The notes below the pieces were generated by a model, which worked only from the letters and a program-made list of their open reading frames with translations, was not told the DNA's origin and searched no databases. A program made the translations under genes and the position numbers. Positions 24,591 to 32,334 of a DNA stretch of 64,000 nt are shown piece by piece (position 1 is the first letter of the stretch; the number at the start of each line of letters is the position of its first letter). This DNA comes from Niabella sp. (GTDB taxonomy: Bacteria > Bacteroidota > Bacteroidia > Chitinophagales > Chitinophagaceae), in the NCBI RefSeq assembly GCF_030150205.1, contig NZ_JASLGT010000009.1, positions 248,001 to 312,000 on the forward strand. Reading direction: 5' to 3'.

Positions 24591-25766
24591 TTAAATCGGA
24601 TTCGCCTTTAACACGCTGTCGGCTGAAACGATCTGCGGCTGAATCGGCGTTCCGTCTTTTAAATTACCGGTTCCGGAAAGCACGATCTTTTCGCCTTTGG
24701 AAAGTCCTTTGTTTACAAAGTAGTAGTAGGAGGTTTTACCGGAAACGGCAATGGGTTTGCTGGTTACCTTGTTGCTGCTGTCTACTGTAAATACAAAGAC
24801 TTTATCCTGGATCTCGAACGTGGCTTCCTGTGGTACCACCAATACTTCATTAAAGAGCTGCGGCAGGCGGATCTTACCGGTATTGCCGCTTCTTAATATT
24901 TTATTGGGGTTGGGGAAGGCTGCGCGGAAGTTAATGGCGCCGATGGTTTTGTCAAACTGCCCCTGAACCAGTTCGATCTTTCCTTGCTGCGGATAAACGG
25001 TATTGTCGGCCAGCAGCAATTCAACAGAAGGAACGTTCTTCAGTTTCTGCTCAATGGTTTCGCCCGGGTATTTATTTTTAAAGGCAATGAAGTCGGGCTC
25101 ACTCATGGAGAAGTAGGCGTACATCGTGTTCACTTCGCTCAGCACGGTAAGCGGCTGCGTTTCGCCGCGGCCTACCAGGCTACCGGTTTTGAACGGAATG
25201 CTGCCGATATAACCGCTCACCGGTGCTTTGATCAGTGTATAACCTACATTGATCTGCGCGTTGCCTACCATGGCCCTGGCCTGCGCCAGCGCTGCAGTAG
25301 CGGCATTGTAGTTGGCTTTTGCGGTTTTCAGCTGTACGTCGGAGATCACGGCGTTATCTACCAGTGGTTTCAGACGGTCCAGGTCTACCTGTGCCTTTTG
25401 TACATTGGCCTGTGCCGCCAGTACATTGGCGCGTGCGTTGTTCAGCGCTTCGTTGTACACCTGTGCGTTGATCTTAAATAACGGTTGTCCTGCGGTTACG
25501 TAAGCGCCTTCGTCTACATAGATTTTCTCCAAGTAGCCGTCTACCTGGGGCCGTACTTCCACGTTTACCTTTCCTTCCAGCGAAGCCGAAAATTCCTGGT
25601 AAACGGTTACGGGTGATACGGGCGTGCCCATTACCGGCAGTGAGGGGGCCTGGGCGGCCTGGCTTGGATTGGCGGAGCCGCTGGTGCAGCTCTGCAGCGA
25701 TATAGAAAGCGCAATAAGCGCAGGTACAATAAGGCTTGTGTGGATGGTATGGTTGTTTGCTTTCAT
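24591..25766 (-). CDS. RND adaptor (membrane fusion) lipoprotein
   Basis: 391 residues from the ATG at 25766; the 17 codons ahead of it in the same frame lack export features. The signal ends in lipobox LQSC. Domains follow the AcrA order: a barrel-sandwich lipoyl half ('GYLEKIYVDEGAYVTAGQPLFKI'), a coiled-coil hairpin with many Ala ('ANVLAAQANVQKAQVDLDRL'), the second lipoyl half ('ISDVQLKTAK... TLIKAPVSGYIG'), then beta-barrel and membrane-proximal domains. It links the inner-membrane pump to the outer-membrane factor. It is the first structural gene of the efflux operon and follows the TetR gene in the same direction. Confidence 0.92.
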   Translation of the reverse strand: MKANNHTIHTSLIVPALIALSISLQSCTSGSANPSQAAQAPSLPVMGTPVSPVTVYQEFSASLEGKVNVEVRPQVDGYLEKIYVDEGAYVTAGQPLFKINAQVYNEALNNARANVLAAQANVQKAQVDLDRLKPLVDNAVISDVQLKTAKANYNAATAALAQARAMVGNAQINVGYTLIKAPVSGYIGSIPFKTGSLVGRGETQPLTVLSEVNTMYAYFSMSEPDFIAFKNKYPGETIEQKLKNVPSVELLLADNTVYPQQGKIELVQGQFDKTIGAINFRAAFPNPNKILRSGNTGKIRLPQLFNEVLVVPQEATFEIQDKVFVFTVDSSNKVTSKPIAVSGKTSYYYFVNKGLSKGEKIVLSGTGNLKDGTPIQPQIVSADSVLKANPI

Positions 25767-25970
25767 CTGTAGAGTTGTTTTTTGAGTCAAAGAAATACAT
25801 GTCCTGCCGGGGTACATACCGGAGAAAGGCGCCCAGGGTATTGCCGGGGCCAGTGATCCTGTTGATAATGCAATTTCTGCGTGTTAGGGAGTGGCAACCA
25901 TTGCCCGTTGTCATCCCGAGGCGAAATGCACTAAAAAATAATTACTATTTGAATTGTCGTCTTTTTTGGC

Positions 25971-26567
25971 TTAAAGATTTTCTATAATGTTCACCACCAT
26001 TTGATCGAGCACTGATACATTCATTGTTTGCGGAACATCAGCGCTTCTTGCGATCATGATTGAAGTAAAACCATGTATTGCCGACCAGAAAGCGTGCGTT
26101 TTATAACACGCGGATTCAATATTGGTTTTCTTTTCAACGATTATTTTTTTTATGATTTCATAAATTATATCCTGTAAGGCTCCAAATTCTGTTTTCATCT
26201 TTCCTTCTCCGCAACAAGGCATGCCTACGCCAAACATGAGTTTGAAATAGCTCCGGTTCTTGAGCGCAAACTTCCAGTAGGTATCTACCAGTGCTTTCAG
26301 CTCTTCGCGTGGCGACGCTTTTTTTGAGATGGCTTTGTGAATATTTGACAGCAGCAGTTTAAAACCGTCCTGCGAAATCTCAAAAAGAATGGCCTCCTTG
26401 TTGGCGAAATGATCGTAGATCACGGGTGCGCTGTACTCGATGGCATCTGCGATCTTCCGGATAGACAACGATTCCCAGCCTTCATTCTTTACCAGCTGCA
26501 AGGCTGCATCGATGATCTTCTTCCGGACCACTTCTTTTTCTCTCAATTTGCGCTCTGCTACACTCAT
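25971..26567 (-). CDS. TetR-family repressor of the RND operon
   Basis: 198 residues from the ATG at 26567. The N-terminal helix-turn-helix reads 'KKIIDAALQLVKNEGWESLSIRKIADAIEYSAPVIYDHFANKEAIL', the standard TetR form. The C-terminal part is helical with a Cys pair 'GMPCCGEGK', which might sense a ligand or oxidant (inference). It is transcribed towards the adaptor gene with a gap of about 200 bases. Its own promoter overlaps a palindrome (26583-26595), so it probably represses itself and, by read-through or shared sites, the pump genes. Confidence 0.9.
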   Translation of the reverse strand: MSVAERKLREKEVVRKKIIDAALQLVKNEGWESLSIRKIADAIEYSAPVIYDHFANKEAILFEISQDGFKLLLSNIHKAISKKASPREELKALVDTYWKFALKNRSYFKLMFGVGMPCCGEGKMKTEFGALQDIIYEIIKKIIVEKKTNIESACYKTHAFWSAIHGFTSIMIARSADVPQTMNVSVLDQMVVNIIENL

Positions 26568-26582
26568 AAAAAACAAATTTAC

Positions 26583-26628
26583 CTAACAGTGTTAGCAAAG
26601 TTAACGGTGTTTTGAAGCTACTTCCAAA
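26583..26628 (-). promoter_or_regulatory. TetR promoter with overlapping operator
   Basis: On the minus strand, TTTG (26625-26628), 21 bases, then TAACTTTG (26596-26603), a full Bacteroidota promoter. Directly over the expected start of transcription lies CTAACAGTGTTAG (26583-26595), a perfect palindrome with a one-base centre; a related half, TTAACGGTGTT, lies at 26601-26611 in the spacer. This arrangement is that of an autorepressed TetR gene. Confidence 0.8.
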
Positions 26629-27051
26629 TTTTTTTTCTGAAGGATCTGTTGCTCAAACGTTTGTTAGTGCTGCACCGTGGGAACCGTTTTTCTTAAAGTG
26701 TTGTAGTTGTTGACAAAGCGCCTGTGCCTGATTAATACAATTCCTGAAAAAAGGTAACCTGATTTTTTTGCTCCGGGTCAAAAGTAATTTCAAAAAACTA
26801 ATAAACCAAATAAAAACTTTGTTTAATTTGTGTAAAATAATTGTTATGAAACGCCGCTCTTTTATTTGGAGGACCGAAGCTAAAACGGGGGAGTGACAAC
26901 AGTATGTCAGGAAGAGTTTATTTTTTGCGAGCTGGTGGCTGGTGGGACATATAGTTGTCATTATTTTTAGAGGACTTTGATATGTATAGCGTTGCAATTG
27001 TTTTTCGCTATTTTATGAAAGCTGTTTATATTAGCGGTATAAACAATACTT
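26629..27051 (+). other. 423-bp intergenic stretch
   Basis: Holds an open frame on the minus strand (114 codons) without protein-like features. I see no repeat. A TATATTAG box at 27028-27035, just upstream of the next gene, may be a weak -7 element. Confidence 0.45.
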
Positions 27052-27657
27052 ATGAGAACAATCATATGCATACTTGCTACTGGAATGCTAACACTCGGCG
27101 CATGTAATCATCACCGGGTACAACCACAACCGGTGGCGAATATACCAAAGGCCCTGGAAGACCATGGCGCTTCTGATCAACTGATTTCAAAAAGAGAACC
27201 TGATGACCTGGTAGAAAGCCTCTATGGTGAGCTGGCAGAGAAGGACGCCGGGTTGAGACAACTGGAAACCACATTGGATGCGCTTAACCAACGTAAGGGC
27301 GATTCCGCCCGATCATTTCACCAATTTGATGCGAAAAGTCGGTCGTATTATAAGGCGGCGGATCAGCATATCAATATGATCAGTGATTCCCTTTTAAAAG
27401 ATAAGATCAAAAAGCTGGTGGAGGAGCACCTTGCAAAATACAACGCGATCACAGAAAAGCATCAGGAACTGTTGAAGGCGATTGATGCAAAAACCACGAA
27501 ACTGGCGGACCTTCACGCGGCATTAAAAATAGTGAAGACGCTTCCGGAGATTGCGACGTATCAAAAGGATAACCGGCCCGGAACTGCGCCGCTCGAGGAG
27601 TATAGTGAAAAGCAGGACGGTGCGCTTGAAGAGATAAATAAAATGACGAATCAATAA
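27052..27657 (+). CDS. Lipoprotein, coiled-coil, unknown function
   Basis: 201 residues. The signal peptide ends in lipobox LGAC at about residue 18. The mature part is helical and strongly charged, with heptad-like stretches ('LLKDKIKKLVEEHLAKYNAITEKHQELLKAIDAK') and an N-terminal region 'DLVESLYGELAEKDAGLRQLETTLDAL', so it is probably an elongated lipid-anchored helix bundle in the periplasm. No partner gene is evident. I do not recognise a named family. Confidence 0.7.
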   Translation: MRTIICILATGMLTLGACNHHRVQPQPVANIPKALEDHGASDQLISKREPDDLVESLYGELAEKDAGLRQLETTLDALNQRKGDSARSFHQFDAKSRSYYKAADQHINMISDSLLKDKIKKLVEEHLAKYNAITEKHQELLKAIDAKTTKLADLHAALKIVKTLPEIATYQKDNRPGTAPLEEYSEKQDGALEEINKMTNQ

Positions 27658-28063
27658 TGACTGGCGGCTACATTTTTAGAACAAAATCCCAATGGAAAAA
27701 GTATTTATCATAAAAGAGCTGACCCAAATTCCGGGCGTTGCTCAACATCGGGATCCACCGCAATTTGGAATGTATAAGCGCCACGAAGGCTCGAAGACAC
27801 CAGGAAACACAAAGAAGGACTTAAGCTTAGTGGGGCTTTGAGCCTTAGTGTCTTTGTGGCAAACAATCGAGCCAAAAGTGCGCAAGGAATCCGCAATGCC
27901 GGGCTACCGTTAATATCTTTGCGAACCTGGCGGAGCCTTCGCGCGCCTTGCGGTTGAAATTGAACTGCAAAGAAGCCGATAATGAAAATGACATGCGTTT
28001 GTTGCTATCCATGCGAAAGTTGAATGGATAACAGTAATTTTACCCAAACAGCGCATCGTTTAT
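27658..28063 (+). repeat. Intergenic stretch with dispersed 'CACGAAG / CTTTGTGG' repeat
   Basis: At 27778-27862 'CGCCACGAAGGCTCGAAGAC' faces 'CTTAGTGTCTTTGTGGCAAA', an imperfect inverted repeat of about 85 bp. A second element at about 27893-27965 ('ATCTTTGCG..CCTTGCGGTTGAAA') resembles the one at 42949-43025. No gene is present. Confidence 0.6.
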
Positions 28064-28711
28064 ATGAAGCATCCCTACCTGATCCTGGCAATTATTCTAA
28101 TGATAACATTGCTGTTGATTGTTGACCGGCTGGATTTGAAGAACCGGCGTATGCAGGATGGGGCAGATAGGAGAGACCCGCCAGACAGACGGTTGCCCGG
28201 AGATAAAGTAGCCAATGATAAGCTGATCCTTGTGGAAGGAATGAATGAGGTCCATATAAAAAGGATCATCCGGGATTTTTGCGGGTGGCATAACCGGGAA
28301 ATGTTGCAGGTAATCCCGGTGGTAACTAAAATGACCGATCTGTTGTTTGCGATTACCTTCCCATATGATGTTCCGTTTGAGATCTTTTGCACGCTTATCA
28401 ATTATCTGAATTATCCCAAAGGCTATAACCGGCGTTTTTATGCCATGGGCTGGGCTACCACACGTTCAACCGATATGTGGATGACAGCAGAAAACACCGG
28501 CAAACCAGTGCTGTTGTTTGTTCCGGATCTGGATATGGAATATGATCATGTGTTGATGACAACTGCTGACCAGCTGGGGTATCAACTCAACTTTTCCGCT
28601 GAAAAGGCACGGCTGCTGGAGCGTCCTGCCCGGCCGTATCACATACCTCCGTTTACTGCCGGTGATCTGGAGGCTGAGGAAACAGTTACGGTTGATTTTA
28701 AAGGGAGGTGA
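28064..28711 (+). CDS. Membrane-anchored hypothetical protein
   Basis: 215 residues. A single hydrophobic helix at the very N-terminus ('YLILAIILMITLLLIVDRL') anchors a cytoplasmic or periplasmic domain. A charged linker rich in Arg and Asp follows ('RRMQDGADRRDPPDRR'), then an alpha/beta domain with 'HIKRIIRDFCGWHN' and 'FAITFPYDVPFEIFCTLINYLNYP'. No known family. It stands alone between repeats and the next divergently regulated operon. Confidence 0.65.
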   Translation: MKHPYLILAIILMITLLLIVDRLDLKNRRMQDGADRRDPPDRRLPGDKVANDKLILVEGMNEVHIKRIIRDFCGWHNREMLQVIPVVTKMTDLLFAITFPYDVPFEIFCTLINYLNYPKGYNRRFYAMGWATTRSTDMWMTAENTGKPVLLFVPDLDMEYDHVLMTTADQLGYQLNFSAEKARLLERPARPYHIPPFTAGDLEAEETVTVDFKGR

Positions 28712-28900
28712 CCGGGAGCTGGAATATGCAGGTGCTGTCGGCGGGACAGGGACGACTGGTGAGACAAGGATGCAATCTGCGATTTGTTGCATGATGATTG
28801 CAGGCCAGGCAAGTTCCTCGCAAAAAATAAGAAAGAGAAATAGGCTATTTTACAGCAGGCAATAGTACGGCTGGCCAATACAAAGTACATTTCGAAATAA

Positions 28901-28944
28901 AAGTGAATGAACGCTCACTTATTAATTTTCTTTTCCTATTTTTG
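28901..28944 (+). promoter_or_regulatory. TetR operator and promoter of the TetR-HMA-MFS operon
   Basis: AAGTGA (28901-28906) and TCACTT (28915-28920) form a perfect inverted repeat, which includes the classical TetR-type core TGAATGA-acgc-TCACTTA at 28904-28921. TATTTTTG at 28937-28944 is a full -7 box, 8 bases before the ATG. The operator covers the -33 region, so the regulator probably represses its own operon. Confidence 0.75.
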
Positions 28945-28952
28945 CTTCCGTA

Positions 28953-29558
28953 ATGAGGGCACGCGATTTAAATAAGGAACGCCTGGTGCGGGATACGGCC
29001 ATTCAAATGCTGGTAGAACAGGGGCTCCAGGGCTTCAGCATGAATAAACTGGCGGGCGCCTGTAATATATCAGTGGCAACACTATATATCTATTACAAGG
29101 ATAAGGATGATCTGATCCGCAAGTTGGGAGCTGATGTAGGCAGCCGGCACATGGATGCGCTGCTAAGCGGATTTTCACCGGAGATGCGGTTTCGCGAGGG
29201 GATCCGGAAACAATGGGAAAACCGTTCACAGTTTTACCTGAAATACCCGTTGGAGGCGATGTGTGCTGAAATCATCCGGCATTCGCCTTATGGTGAATGT
29301 ATGGATAAGAAAAAGCTCCGGACCTTTAAGGATGCGATGACTGCTTTTGTTCAAAACGCTATCGACAGGGGTGAGCTGAAACCCATGCCGGTTGAAGCTT
29401 TTTGGAGTATTGTATATGGTCCGCTCTATACATTGCTGCGTTTTCACAGCCAGGGCAGCTCATTGGGCGGAAGAAAATTTGTATTTACAAAAGAGCTGAT
29501 GCTTCAGACCTTGGAAATAGTATTGGACGCATTAAGGCCATCAACCGGAAAAAAGTAA
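28953..29558 (+). CDS. TetR-family regulator
   Basis: 201 residues. The helix-turn-helix is visible as 'VRDTAIQMLVEQGLQGFSMNKLAGACNISVATLYIYYKDKDDLI' near the N-terminus. The C-terminal ligand part is helical and unremarkable. It is the first gene of an operon: four bases separate its stop from the HMA-like gene, and the MFS gene follows 27 bases later. The operator just upstream supports autoregulation. The inducer is unknown; its target is most simply the transporter in the same operon. Confidence 0.88.
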   Translation: MRARDLNKERLVRDTAIQMLVEQGLQGFSMNKLAGACNISVATLYIYYKDKDDLIRKLGADVGSRHMDALLSGFSPEMRFREGIRKQWENRSQFYLKYPLEAMCAEIIRHSPYGECMDKKKLRTFKDAMTAFVQNAIDRGELKPMPVEAFWSIVYGPLYTLLRFHSQGSSLGGRKFVFTKELMLQTLEIVLDALRPSTGKK

Positions 29559-29562
29559 GCCT

Positions 29563-29790
29563 ATGAACAGCGATGGCAGCAACATACTGATTTTTAAAAC
29601 CAATATTAAAACCTTCCGCAACAAAAACCGCGTGCAACGGTTGCTCGAAAGCAGGGAAGGCATCCGGGCTTTTAATGTAGATCAGCAGGATGCGGATTGT
29701 GTGCTTCGGGTAGTAACGGCTACCATCACAGCAAATGAGGTGATAGCGCTGGTACAGGAAGCAGGCTTTGAGTGTGCAGAGTTGGATTAA
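29563..29790 (+). CDS. HMA-like small protein lacking the CxxC metal site
   Basis: 75 residues with the beta-alpha-beta-beta-alpha-beta rhythm of a heavy-metal-associated domain ('ILIFKTNIKT', 'KNRVQRLLESREGI', 'FNVDQQDADCVLRVV', 'ITANEVIALVQEAGFECAEL'). The loop after the first strand reads T-N-I-K-T instead of the metal-binding M-x-C-x-x-C, so metal transfer by the usual route is not expected. Related CxxC-less proteins occur in many Bacteroidota without a known function. It is co-transcribed between a TetR regulator and an MFS exporter. Confidence 0.7.
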   Translation: MNSDGSNILIFKTNIKTFRNKNRVQRLLESREGIRAFNVDQQDADCVLRVVTATITANEVIALVQEAGFECAELD

Positions 29791-29817
29791 GGGACCTTTA
29801 ATAAAAAGCTAAAAAAA

Positions 29818-31062
29818 ATGCAACAACATACAGCGGAGTTAGTGCCGCTTTCAGGTTACCAGAAACTGGTTATTTTTATACTGGCGATTACACAATTCAC
29901 CGTTGTGCTCGACTTTATGGTGATGTCGCCCATGGGGGATATTTTAATGAAATCGATGGGACTTACGACTTCCCAGTTTGGTGTTGCGGTTTCCTCGTAT
30001 GCTTTTAGTGCCGGACTTTCGGGGCTGCTGGCTGCGGGTTATGCAGACCGGTTCGATCGTAAGAAAATCTTCCTGTTTTTTTACACCGGCTTTATTGCAG
30101 GTACTTTTTTATGTGGGATGGCCAGCTCTTATCCCATGCTGATTGCAGCACGTATAATAACCGGGCTTTTTGGCGGAGTGATCGGCTCTATTTCTATGGC
30201 CATCATCACCGATATTTTTGTGCTGCAGCAAAGAGGACGGGTGATGGGATTTGTGCAAATGGGATTTGGCGCCAGCCAGGTACTGGGCATTCCAATTGGA
30301 TTGTTCCTTGCCAACAGCTGGGGCTGGCACAGTGCCTTTTTGTGGATCGCAGGGATGGCCGTCATCATTTTAGCGCTGGTTGCATGGAAGTTAAAACCCA
30401 TCAATAAACATCTGGCTTTGCAGCATGATCATTCGGCGTTCCGGCATTTGTGGAATACGTTTTCAAAACGACAATACCGGATTGGTTTTGGCACTACGGC
30501 CTTATTATCTATCGGCGGGTTTATGATGATGCCTTTCGGTAGTGCCTTTGCTATCAATAATCAGGGCGTAACGGAGCACCAGCTGCCGCTGCTCTTTATG
30601 ATCTCCGGCATCAGCTCCCTGCTGATCATGCCATTTATCGGAAAACTGAGCGATAAGAAAGATAAGTTTAGCATTTTTGCTACGGCTACCGTTGGGATGA
30701 TGCTGATTGTGGTGGTATATACGAACCTGGGAGTGATTCCCTTTTGGTTGGTGGTACTTATAAACATCCTGATGATGGCAGGTATCCTGGGCCGGATGAC
30801 GCCATCGACGGCACTGATAACGGCTGTGCCCGAAATGCAGGACAGGGGAGCTTTTATGAGCATCAATGCCTCCCTTCAACAACTGTCAGGTGGCATCGCC
30901 GCTGCGGTTGCAGGAATGATCGTGGTGCAGAAAACAAAAACCAGCCCTCTTGAACATTATAATGTTGTAGGCTATGTGGTGGCAGCCATCTCTGTACTGG
31001 CCATCTGGATGATGTTCCGGCTAAGCAATATGATAAAGCAACGGAACCCGAAGCCGCAGTAG
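29818..31062 (+). CDS. MFS transporter (drug:H+ antiporter type)
   Basis: 414 residues with about twelve hydrophobic helices. It has the first-helix 'TQFTVVLDFMVMSPMGDILM', in which the Asp of the 12-helix drug antiporters is seen, and the loop motif 'GYADRFDRKKIFL' (motif A: G-x-x-x-D-R-x-x-R). It is the third gene of the TetR-HMA-MFS operon, so it is likely a substrate-induced exporter. The substrate cannot be told from the sequence. Confidence 0.85.
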   Translation: MQQHTAELVPLSGYQKLVIFILAITQFTVVLDFMVMSPMGDILMKSMGLTTSQFGVAVSSYAFSAGLSGLLAAGYADRFDRKKIFLFFYTGFIAGTFLCGMASSYPMLIAARIITGLFGGVIGSISMAIITDIFVLQQRGRVMGFVQMGFGASQVLGIPIGLFLANSWGWHSAFLWIAGMAVIILALVAWKLKPINKHLALQHDHSAFRHLWNTFSKRQYRIGFGTTALLSIGGFMMMPFGSAFAINNQGVTEHQLPLLFMISGISSLLIMPFIGKLSDKKDKFSIFATATVGMMLIVVVYTNLGVIPFWLVVLINILMMAGILGRMTPSTALITAVPEMQDRGAFMSINASLQQLSGGIAAAVAGMIVVQKTKTSPLEHYNVVGYVVAAISVLAIWMMFRLSNMIKQRNPKPQ

Positions 31063-31109
31063 TCCGACCAGTGGTTTCTTGATATAACAAATGCCGGCGT
31101 CATATAAAA

Positions 31110-31139
31110 TGGCTTACCTTTAGTAAGCGCTATAAGCCA
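31110..31139 (+). terminator. Hairpin after the MFS gene
   Basis: GCTTAC (31112-31117) pairs with GTAAGC (31123-31128) around CTTTA. TGGCTTA can alternatively pair with TAAGCCA (31133-31139). No clear T-run follows, so function as a terminator is only likely. Confidence 0.4.
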
Positions 31140-31205
31140 AACGGTATCTGAAACAGGAAAGTGATCTCCTAAACTCCAATGCCGCATTGGCATCCGGCCG
31201 CTCTT

Positions 31206-31733
31206 TTAAAAAATATAGGCCAGTTTTAACCCCAGGTTGTGCTCATTCACATTCGCAGGACGGTCCTTTTTATCAAACCGGGAACGGCCTACCTTAACTG
31301 CGACATCAAAATGTTTCGTGAATTCATATCCCAGGGAGAAATAATAGGTAAAGCCACCCGGTACTTTTCCCCTGTTATTGCGGTAATGTACATTGTTGGC
31401 AAAAGTGTAGCCCATGGCGTCCTGCCCGTACAGATTTTTGATAAGCGGCAGGGGATATTTGATCACGGCCAATACCGGAATGGCATTATAGGTTACATTT
31501 CCGGCAGGCATCAGTCGCTCCTGGCTGACAAATTGCAGGAAGCCGGTATTCAGGCCCAGGCCCAGCCGCTCTTTTACCTATACTTCGCCCTGTGCAGAAA
31601 CACCAACACCCCAAAAGTTGAGGTCGTGATTAAAGGAGTGGAGAAATTCAGGCCCGGCATTGACCTTAATTGTTTGTGCTTTTATCGAAGAAATGAAGCT
31701 GAGCACTAAGGCTAGCAGATATAATTTTCGCAT
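31206..31733 (-). pseudogene. Outer-membrane beta-barrel protein gene with one in-frame TAG
   Basis: The first part (from the ATG at 31733) has a signal peptide ending 'SSIKAQ' and beta strands; it ends at a TAG at 31578-31580, codon 52. The same frame continues without any shift for another 123 codons ('VKERLGLGLNTGFLQF'... 'VAVKVGRSRF'... 'LGLKLAYIF') and ends with a terminal aromatic residue, as outer-membrane barrels do. The whole 175-codon frame looks like one small porin-type protein. It is either a recent nonsense mutation, a sequencing error, or a read-through site. A second real start after the stop is unlikely, because the signal peptide would be missing. Confidence 0.75.
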
Positions 31734-31835
31734 TTGTATGGTTTTATTAAAGTTAAACAAATCCGGCCTACAATACAACCTGTCGGGTGCATTTACGGGA
31801 ACGGTTGGGTGTAGGAAGAGAAGGCATATGGTGTG

Positions 31836-32225
31836 CTAGTGCTCATACAACTCAACCGGCAATCCATCGGGATCCGGAAAGAACGTGAATTTTTTACCGG
31901 TATATTCATCTACACGGACGGGTTCTGCCGCAATATTGTTTGCAAGCAGTTGCTGTACGGCTGCTTCTATATCCGTTACTTCAAAGGCCAGATGCCGGAG
32001 ACCGGTGGCCTCCGGCCTTGTAGGCCGTGCCGGTGGGGCGGGGAAGGAGAACAGTTCAATCAGATACTGACCGTTCAGGGCAAGATCCAGTTTATATGAA
32101 TCCCTTTCCTCCCGGAATACTTCCTGCAGGATCGTAAACCCCAGGATTTCCGTATAAAATTTTTTTGAACGCGCATAGTCGCTGCAGATGATCGCGACAT
32201 GATGTAGCTTTTTTAAATTCAGCAT
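31836..32225 (-). CDS. VOC-superfamily metalloprotein (YaeR-like)
   Basis: 129 residues, two beta-alpha-beta-beta-beta modules. The four metal-ligand positions of the glyoxalase I group are occupied: H9 ('LHHVAI'), E57 ('YLIELF'), H78 ('LRHLAF') and E125 ('PVELYEH'). It most resembles the YaeR/SMU1112c type, whose substrate is uncertain, so 'glyoxalase' would be too specific. Transcribed alone, between the broken barrel gene and the alpha-2-macroglobulin gene, all on the minus strand. Confidence 0.85.
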   Translation of the reverse strand: MLNLKKLHHVAIICSDYARSKKFYTEILGFTILQEVFREERDSYKLDLALNGQYLIELFSFPAPPARPTRPEATGLRHLAFEVTDIEAAVQQLLANNIAAEPVRVDEYTGKKFTFFPDPDGLPVELYEH

Positions 32226-32334
32226 GATGTTGTTTGGTTCCTTTGAAAACCAATAATAGTTATTTTAGTCGGAAATCATTCTTTAGCCAGACGGGTTTCT
32301 GTTTCTGATCGCTGCCCGGCGTTGGCCTTCTTTA

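Noticed and set aside
26653..26997. 114-codon minus-strand frame in the gap after TetR
   Set aside because: No promoter, no domain and a composition without clear protein character; considered noise.
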